Below, one piece after another: positions 52,360-57,589 of a stretch of DNA of 57,589 nt. This DNA comes from Steroidobacteraceae bacterium (GTDB lineage: Bacteria; Pseudomonadota; Gammaproteobacteria; Steroidobacterales; Steroidobacteraceae). Both the position numbers and the translations under genes were made by a program. The notes beneath the pieces were generated by a model, which was not told the DNA's origin, did not search any database, and saw only the letters and a list, made by a program, of their open reading frames with translations. Numbering within the stretch: the stretch's first letter is position 1; each line of letters opens with the position of its first letter. The stretch is taken from contig JANWJS010000042.1 in the NCBI GenBank assembly GCA_025451845.1, forward strand, positions 1 to 57,589, given 5' to 3'.

Positions 52360-53284
52360 AAAGCAGAAGGCGTACGCGGACACAATGAGCGACATTGCAA
52401 TGAACCACTTGATAGCTCCTGGTATCGACCACGTCACGCAACATCCACCACTCATATCCTCAAATTACCACTCGGTATCATTGGAAATTTCCGTGGTGAT
52501 TTCTCACATTCTGTCGAGAACGAATGGCTCTGCTCGCAATTTCTGCGTCGGCTCGAGCTACCGGTTGCGCACACCGAAATCGGCCAATTCGGCGCCCAAA
52601 AGATCCTCGTCGTTCGACGCTTCGATCGTAGATGGATAGGAGTCGAGAAAAGCGCAGTGGATCGAGGTGGCTTTTTGCCGGGAGAAGGCGTGTGGATTGC
52701 CCGCCTGCCGCAAGAAGACTTCTGTCAAGCGACAGGACGGCCTCCAACGCAGCGGTACGAGCGCGACGGCGGCCCATCCATGAACGAAATCCTGGAGATT
52801 CTGGCCACCAGCGCATATGCCGAGCGCGACCGGGCAAACTTCGTTCTCGCGCAGCTGACATTTTGGCTGCTGGCTGCCACCGATGGACATGCGAAGAACT
52901 TTTCCATACACCATCTGGCAGGTGGTGCATTCAAAATGACACCGCTTTATGACGTCTTGTCGGCATGGCCGGCTATTGGAAATCGTACCAATCAGCTGCC
53001 CCTTCAGGATGCCAAGCTGGCTATGGCGGTCGCCGGAAAGAATCGGCACTACAAGTTAGTTGACATTCAACCCCGTCACTGGCAGGCGCTGGCGACGCGC
53101 ATTGGCGGGCCGGAGCTGTGGGACCGTATGCAGTCCCCTGGCCGATGCTGCACCTGGCACGTTCGATCACATCGACCTTCCACGCGGCTTCCCCGAGGTG
53201 GTGATTTCCAAGATCCGGCAAGGCGTGCGCGAGCAGTCCCGGAAATTCTTTGCAGCCCTCAGCTCGCAGGGAAGGGGTGGATGA
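52360..53284 (+). pseudogene. hipA: hipA-like kinase remnant (5' deleted, one frameshift)
   Basis: Reads as HipA from mid-protein: WYRPRHATSTTHILKLPLGI, GDFSHSVENEWLCSQFLRRL, KILVVRRFDRRW, then the kinase segment LATSAYAERDRANFVLAQLT, DGHAKNFSIH and PLYDVLSAWP. The N-terminal domain is absent: an in-frame TGA at 52357 lies before any homology. After ELWDRM at about 53130 the frame shifts by one; the other frame carries the expected end (PLADAAPGTFDHIDLPRGF, PEVVISKIRQGVREQSRKFF) to the stop at 53284. The catalytic Asp in DGHAKN is intact. No hipB antitoxin is seen. A decayed toxin-antitoxin relic. Confidence 0.85.
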
Positions 53285-53445
53285 GGAGGGGAACGCCGGC
53301 GAAGTCGGGCGGCGAGTCCTGACGCCCCTTCTGGCTCGAGAGAGCGAGTCGAACGACACGGTCTCGAGCTCGGGTACGTCTTCGATCACAGAGGGGAAAG
53401 TCAGGAGGCGTGCGGGCGTCCCCATTCATTGTCTTGACTCGGGCG

Positions 53446-53574
53446 AGTCTGCGGACCCGCGCCGCGCTTGTGCTGATACCCGGCTGGAGGTTACCTGCGT
53501 TTCTGTGGACGGGGCAGTTGCATGAGTTTGGACAGAAGATGCGGGGGATCGCCCTAGACCCGCGCTCGCAAGGG
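53446..53574 (+). pseudogene. Alpha/beta hydrolase fragment
   Basis: A 43-codon stretch reads SLRTRAALVLIPGWRLPAFL then WTGQLHEFGQKMRGIALDPR and SQG, the first strand, oxyanion loop (HG-like PGW) and second strand of a haloperoxidase-type alpha/beta hydrolase. The catalytic Ser elbow and all later parts are missing; the frame then runs into unrelated sequence. No start codon or ribosome site fits. A remnant, next to the hipA relic. Confidence 0.6.
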
Positions 53575-53663
53575 CACCAGGTTCAAGGCCGATGCCGAGA
53601 AGATGATGGAGCTGGCTGTCCTCAAAGATGTCGTACCGTGTGGGTGGCAGCGCCTCAGGAGCT

Positions 53664-54725
53664 TTACGGCACGATGTCGAAGGTCTTGGGATCGAAGTGA
53701 TAGCGTGACATCTGGACATAGTGCCCGTTGATGAGGACCGGCACCTTGTGGACCTTGACATCAGTCACCGACATTTTCCCGTTCTTCGTGCCGATCCAGA
53801 AGTCGACGTCGTAGAACTGGTCCTTGGTGCCGGCCTTGCGGAAGTCGGTGCAGGCAAAAAACTGGTCGTTCTGCTTGAGCCTGCGGACGGGCTGATGAAG
53901 ATCGAGAAATCTCAGCGCGAGCTTTTCCCCCGTCTTGTCATCCTTGAGGCTCAAGATTCCCTGCTCCGAGGCCGTTGCGATGTATCTATCCATGGCCGAC
54001 ATGACCTGCCAGCTGCTTGTCTGATCGGCAATGCCGGCATGTTCCGAAGCCGGAATCCACCACCAAGGTTGGGGCTGGCGCTCGATTGCCTGCCACTTTC
54101 CGCCTTCCCTGATGGGGCTCTCGTAGATCCGGGTTTCGAGAACCGTCAACTCGCCGTTTCGCGGCACGACCCAGAAGTCCACGAGATATTGCTGTGCCGC
54201 ATCGCCCTTGGCGTGAAAGATCACGTCCGGAAAAAAACCATAACCTGCAAGTGTCCGGGTGAAATCGACCTTGTTATAGACAACGGGGACGGATGTGTCG
54301 GTCACGGGATCGTCGACGACAAAAATACCGCCATTCCTTGCCGACCGATCCCTGATCAATTTGTCGACGAAGGCTTGCGCATCGTCGGAGGTGAATTTCT
54401 CCATCTCCTTGGCAGTGTCTTCGGCTTCCGCGGTTGCATAGGAGTCCGTCGCCTTCTGGATGTTTTCGTCGGTCGACTTGAGGAATTCCGCTTTGGCGCT
54501 GTCGTTCGAGAAGCAAAAGAGCCTGCTGTCCCGGCTGGTCCAGTTAATCTTGCAGTTCGTCTTGATCAGCTGGTGATTGGCGAGCCCCATCGCGCAAAGG
54601 CCGCCAAACTCCGGCTCTGCCGCAGAAGTGACTGCAGAAAAGGCAAGAACGAGCATCGCGAGGAGCGCTACGCGCGAGATGCCGCGCGGCCGGTCCTTGA
54701 ACAAGGTGCAGAAGTGGCGTCGCAT
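53664..54725 (-). CDS. Exported protein with YHS-like N-terminal domain
   Basis: A 353-residue protein with a signal peptide (about residues 1-36, ending TSAAEP). The mature N-terminus PEFGGLCAMGLANHQLIKTN, then LFCFSNDSAKAEFLKS, resembles the YHS metal-binding domain (C-A-M ... F.S...K..F). The remainder has two similar-looking segments, KVDFTRTLAGYGFFPDVIF...YLVDFWVVPRNGELTVLETRIYESPI and TKDQFYDVDFWIGTKNGKMSVTDVKVHKVPV (seen as VDFWVVPRNGELTV and VDFWIGTKNGKMSV), suggesting an internal repeat. Base composition looks more AT-rich than the surroundings. Function unknown. Confidence 0.75.
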   Translation of the reverse strand: MRRHFCTLFKDRPRGISRVALLAMLVLAFSAVTSAAEPEFGGLCAMGLANHQLIKTNCKINWTSRDSRLFCFSNDSAKAEFLKSTDENIQKATDSYATAEAEDTAKEMEKFTSDDAQAFVDKLIRDRSARNGGIFVVDDPVTDTSVPVVYNKVDFTRTLAGYGFFPDVIFHAKGDAAQQYLVDFWVVPRNGELTVLETRIYESPIREGGKWQAIERQPQPWWWIPASEHAGIADQTSSWQVMSAMDRYIATASEQGILSLKDDKTGEKLALRFLDLHQPVRRLKQNDQFFACTDFRKAGTKDQFYDVDFWIGTKNGKMSVTDVKVHKVPVLINGHYVQMSRYHFDPKTFDIVP

Positions 54726-54837
54726 GGCTTCGTCCTCCTCGAGGAGGGAACAGCATTATGTTCCATGGCTAGCCATTTATCTCTGAATTCCCCGCCCGCA
54801 GCCTGGACTGCACCTCGGCCCGCGTCGCGACAAAGCA

Positions 54838-55137
54838 TTAGCTCAGGCTTCGCGGAAGCGGCGACGGCTCAGTAGCTCGCGCTCGAGCGTGGCGAAGAAG
54901 CTCTCCCGACAAGAGCTCCGAGTAGGCTCTACTGCTGATGCCGGGCGGTCGGCCCACTTGTTGTTTGCTCAGCTTGCGATTGCCGGGTGGCAGTCCGGCG
55001 CCCCCGATCGGCGCGTGTACGCTGCTCAACGATACGTTTGCGCTAACGCTTGAGGTTTGCTGGAACATGGCGTTGATCCCGACGTATACTCCGCAGAGCA
55101 CTAGCAAGCCTCCAGCGAGCCCCAAGACCCTCGACAC
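54838..55137 (-). CDS. Possible small membrane-anchored protein
   Basis: A 99-residue frame from GTG 55137: one N-terminal helix (VLGLAGGLLVLCGVYVGINA) then a Ser/Pro/Gly-rich stretch. No family was recognised, no ribosome site is evident, and the tail (HARARATEPSPLPRSLS) looks non-conserved. It may be a real small anchored protein or a chance frame divergent from yidB. Confidence 0.3.
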   Translation of the reverse strand: MSRVLGLAGGLLVLCGVYVGINAMFQQTSSVSANVSLSSVHAPIGGAGLPPGNRKLSKQQVGRPPGISSRAYSELLSGELLRHARARATEPSPLPRSLS

Positions 55138-55199
55138 CCGCTGAAGCGATCAATCGGGTCTTCTCTTTTTGATCCGTCGATCCGACGGGAGGAGGTTCC

Positions 55200-55532
55200 A
55201 TGTCTCTTCTAGATGGTATGTTGGGCGGACTAGTCGGCGGCGAGATGGCGACCGTCGTCAATCATCTGATCGAGCAGCATGGCGGAGTCCAGGGCATCGT
55301 CTCGCAGTTCCAACAGCAGGGGCTCGGAGAGACCGTCAAATCCTGGGTCGGCACGGGCGCCAACCAGGCGATCTCCGCCGATCAGATACAACAGGCCTTG
55401 GGGGCAGACAAGATCAATGCGCTGGCTGCGAAGTTCGGTATCAATCCGCAGGACCTGAGCGAGAAACTCTCGAAGGTGCTGCCGCAGGCGGTTGACAAGC
55501 TCACCCCGGGCGGAACCGTTTCGCCCAGCTGA
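55200..55532 (+). CDS. yidB: YidB family protein (DUF937)
   Basis: A 110-residue soluble protein: MSLLDGMLGGLVGGEMATVV, HGGVQGIVSQFQQQGLGETV, then a central ISADQIQQALGADKINALAA and a C-terminal LPQAVDKLTPGG. These match YidB/DUF937, small Gly-rich helical proteins of unknown function. GGAGGAGG lies six or so bases before ATG. It heads a plus-strand run with two small exported proteins. Confidence 0.93.
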   Translation: MSLLDGMLGGLVGGEMATVVNHLIEQHGGVQGIVSQFQQQGLGETVKSWVGTGANQAISADQIQQALGADKINALAAKFGINPQDLSEKLSKVLPQAVDKLTPGGTVSPS

Positions 55533-55618
55533 CAGACGCGCCGGCCAGCCGAGCTCTGCAAGCGGCGGCCGGCCGTTGGAGATGGTTTGACTTTCACGCC
55601 AGTTGAGGAGTACATGCC

Positions 55619-55930
55619 ATGACGAGCCCCCGAAAATGCGTCCTCCTCGTCGCCGCAGTGGCCGCTCTCGGATTCGCGACGGTGGTTCCGGCGAAGACCG
55701 CTCAGCAGCAGAAGATGACGACGTGTAACACACAGGCGAAGGCGCAGAGCCTGTCCGGCACCGCCCGCAGGGAGTTCATGAAGACCTGCCTGCGCACCAG
55801 CGGCGGCCACTCGCGTTCGATGAACAGCCAGCAGATGAAGATGAAGTCCTGCAACGCGGACGCGCAGGCCAAATCCCTCAAAGGCGCCGCCCGCCGATCG
55901 TTCATGCGCAGTTGCCTGAAAGGGTCCTAA
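55619..55930 (+). CDS. psiF: PsiF-repeat protein
   Basis: A 103-residue exported protein. Signal peptide to about residue 25 (VPAKTAQQ), then two PsiF repeats: MTTCNTQAKAQSLSGTARRE...FMKTCL and MKSCNADAQAKSLKGAARRS...FMRSCL, each with two Cys likely to form a disulfide. PsiF repeats are named for a phosphate-starvation gene in E. coli; a Pho box was not seen here, so phosphate control is unproven. It lies 86 bp after yidB and 29 bp before a DUF3761-like gene. Confidence 0.88.
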   Translation: MTSPRKCVLLVAAVAALGFATVVPAKTAQQQKMTTCNTQAKAQSLSGTARREFMKTCLRTSGGHSRSMNSQQMKMKSCNADAQAKSLKGAARRSFMRSCLKGS

Positions 55931-55959
55931 GAGGCCATCCGCAGTGTAGGAGTGCCATC

Positions 55960-56484
55960 ATGATCGGACGATTCAACTGTTCATTCGCAGTAGTGCTTGC
56001 TGCTGCGGTCGGCTTGGCGCTGATGCCCGCCACGAGCATGGCTCAGACGTCGAGTTCCGCGACCGCGAGCAGCTCGAGCGGCGTGCTGTGCAAGGATGGC
56101 ACGGCCTCGGCTCGCAGCGGCAGGGGTGCATGCCGTGGACACGGCGGCGTCGACAAGAGCAAGAGCCCGCGGAGCAGCAAGAGCCGCCGGCCGCGAGCCG
56201 CGGCCAGCGCGCCTTCGAGCGGCGCCCCGGCAACCGCAGCCGCCGCGGATGGGTCGCAGAGCGTTGCGGCCAGCACACTGCGGTCACATCGCAGCCCGGA
56301 GGGTGCGAGCACAGTTGCGGCGCCGGGTGGTGGCAACGGTCAGGTGTGGGTCAATTCCGGCAGTAAGGTATACCACTGCCCTGGGACCCGCTGGTACGGT
56401 AAGACCAAGCACGGCGAGTATATGCCCGAGGCGCAAGCGCGCTCTCAGGGCGATCGTCCTGACCACGGCAAGTCGTGCTCCTGA
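55960..56484 (+). CDS. Exported DUF3761-like protein
   Basis: A 174-residue protein with a signal peptide (FAVVLAAAVGLALMPATSMA). LCKDGTASARSGRGACRGHG then GVDKSKSP matches the Cys-rich CxDGT.S...GRGAC..HGGV motif. A low-complexity Ala/Ser/Arg/Pro linker (about 55-120) leads to WVNSGSKVYHCPGTRWYGKT then KHGEYMPEAQARSQGDRPDH, a YHCPG.RWYG.TK.G.YM.E..A motif seen in small secreted proteins. ATG 55960 chosen since the signal peptide begins there. Probably co-transcribed with psiF. Confidence 0.85.
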   Translation: MIGRFNCSFAVVLAAAVGLALMPATSMAQTSSSATASSSSGVLCKDGTASARSGRGACRGHGGVDKSKSPRSSKSRRPRAAASAPSSGAPATAAAADGSQSVAASTLRSHRSPEGASTVAAPGGGNGQVWVNSGSKVYHCPGTRWYGKTKHGEYMPEAQARSQGDRPDHGKSCS

Positions 56485-56749
56485 GCGCCGGCGCGGAGGT
56501 CAGCCAGCTGGACCTAATGTCGCGGACTGCGCCGATGGATGCGGCGAGGAGTCCGGATAATCCAACTACGCGTGGGTGGGATCGTCAGCCCCGGCGCGAG
56601 ACCCATGGTCGTTTGCACGCGGCCGGTCGTGACCACCGGCTGTCCACGGCTGGGACCTGGAACCAATCGCGGTCGGATTGGGTGAACCCATCAATGGTCG
56701 GCGTGAGGCGATTTGCTGTTCCTGCAATTTCCGTGCGAGTTAGCGTCGT

Positions 56750-57448
56750 CTATGGGGGTGGTGACGATTCTGTTGCGGCCAATTCCTGCGCATGTTTGCG
56801 TAGCGAGCGAAGCGCCGCGGGCAACTGCTTGCGCAAGGTCCGTCGCACCACGAATTTCGGTATCCAGAAGCCCGGCTGCAGCGATACGCGATAGACGACA
56901 GTCGTCGTATCGCCTGCCGAGGGAAGAAGGTTCCAGCTGCCGACCTCGTGCTTGAGGTCGCCGCCGATGCGGTGAAAGTCCACTCGGTAGGGCGGACGAA
57001 ACTCGGCCCGAAATACAGTGTGAATCGTGGGTGTGAACAACGAGTACTGGATGAGGTGCTCGATGTCTGCCCAAGAGCGGTCCGGTGCTGTTTCGAGTGT
57101 GCGGCAGCGTCTGAGCCCCGGGATGAGCCACGCAGCGTATCTGCATTTGGTAATGAAGGGCCAAATCTCACGCGCGCTCGCGTGGATGCGGATCGCGGCT
57201 TCGACGGTGCCGCGGGAGGGCTCACCGTTGACGATAGTCTGAACGGCGACCGCGCCGCTCGAGAGCCTTGCCTGGATGGCGCGGCTATTAAGCCATGCGT
57301 CGGACGCGAGCTGCTGCGGCCCGCTGCTGGACATACCGGCCGCATCGGGTAGTTTGTCCGGTTCCCCGCTTCCCGCTAGCGCAAGGGAGAGCAAGGAAGC
57401 GGCCAGGATGGGGCTTAACATCGTGAGCCATTTGCGTCTTGCGGACAC
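56750..57448 (-). CDS. Exported SRPBCC-family protein
   Basis: A 232-residue protein with a START/Bet v1-like cavity fold: VEAAIRIHASAREIWPFITK, RYAAWLIPGLRRCRTLETAP, VVYRVSLQPGFWIPKFVVRR. The N-terminus SARRKWLTMLSPILAASLLS looks like a signal peptide, so GTG 57448 (with GAGG just upstream) was preferred over the internal ATG 57421. Such proteins bind lipophilic ligands or assist cyclases. It is convergent with the DUF3761-like gene. No partner is clear. Confidence 0.8.
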   Translation of the reverse strand: MSARRKWLTMLSPILAASLLSLALAGSGEPDKLPDAAGMSSSGPQQLASDAWLNSRAIQARLSSGAVAVQTIVNGEPSRGTVEAAIRIHASAREIWPFITKCRYAAWLIPGLRRCRTLETAPDRSWADIEHLIQYSLFTPTIHTVFRAEFRPPYRVDFHRIGGDLKHEVGSWNLLPSAGDTTTVVYRVSLQPGFWIPKFVVRRTLRKQLPAALRSLRKHAQELAATESSPPP

Positions 57449-57589
57449 AGGACACCTCGGCGTCGGTACGGATGAACGATAACGCTTGGACACCGGAGGC
57501 GCGACATCATACAGGAGCGCTGGCGCGGGCCTCCTCGTTCCATGTTTGCACTGCGCTGTGCGCATTGCCTCAAGAAAAATGTTACCGGA

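Noticed and set aside
52206..52400. Minus-strand membrane-like tail (GNLVGSLGSTLAAIGFLYAA)
   Set aside because: Helix looks real, but there is no start, no upstream body in frame, and it partly overlaps the hipA remnant; kept only as a note.
1..57589. tRNA, rRNA, CRISPR arrays, insertion sequences, prophage
   Set aside because: Scanned by eye: no regularly spaced repeats, no transposase-like protein, no integrase, no recognisable tRNA arms. Small or diverged RNA genes could be missed without covariance models.

Overview
This is a GC-rich bacterial chromosome segment with tightly packed, often overlapping genes. Several families point to Gammaproteobacteria: PqiA/PqiB, SlyX, YbiT-type ABC-F, DUF2058, PrpC/PrpD/PrpB, YidB and PsiF-like proteins. 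A lineage near Steroidobacterales/Nevskiales would fit, but the order is inference. No rRNA, tRNA, CRISPR array, insertion sequence or phage module was seen.

Left region (1-14.4 kb): an aerobic respiratory cluster. On the minus strand one coupled operon runs SDR - actA - actB - actC - actD - actE - actF - small membrane protein - coxII (cytochrome c fused) - coxI (A2 type) - coxIII - coxIV, then an enolase-superfamily enzyme and a SlyD-type FKBP. This is an Alternative Complex III (quinol:cytochrome c oxidoreductase) joined to its caa3 oxidase, so electrons can pass from quinol to O2 within one encoded assembly. A plus-strand CtaG assembly factor is cut by the left edge.

14.6-34.6 kb: an amylo-alpha-1,6-glucosidase-like enzyme, an AI-2E family permease, PqiA/PqiB without PqiC, an HDOD protein, and a LysR gene divergent from a complete methylcitrate operon (prpC-prpD-prpB, propionate catabolism). 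After a bidirectional terminator comes a 31-residue membrane microprotein with an almost full-length Shine-Dalgarno. Then follow an Fpg/Nei glycosylase, an OFA-type MFS carrier with its own 41-residue small partner, a DUF2239 gene with an apparently leaderless promoter between palindromes, a RibD-like reductase, a second membrane microprotein coupled to a membrane protein and a TetR regulator, and an exported SnoaL-like protein.

34.7-45.9 kb: a RIO kinase - DEAD-box helicase pair, slyX, ybiT, and a MarR regulator with an apparently leaderless promoter. The stretch 40.3-42.8 kb is rich in gene remnants (two SDR N-termini and a DUF1989 C-terminus) among small conserved genes. It is followed by glycogen debranching enzyme glgX and a small lipoprotein.

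46.2-57.6 kb: a plus-strand run SDR - GMC flavoenzyme - DoxX - cupin - SMP-30 lactonase - VOC protein looks like a sugar or alcohol oxidation unit (oxidise, then open the lactone). It converges on an unusual pdxJ. Beyond lie a decayed hipA, an alpha/beta hydrolase fragment, a YHS-like exported protein, yidB, a PsiF-like protein, a DUF3761-like exported protein and an SRPBCC protein.
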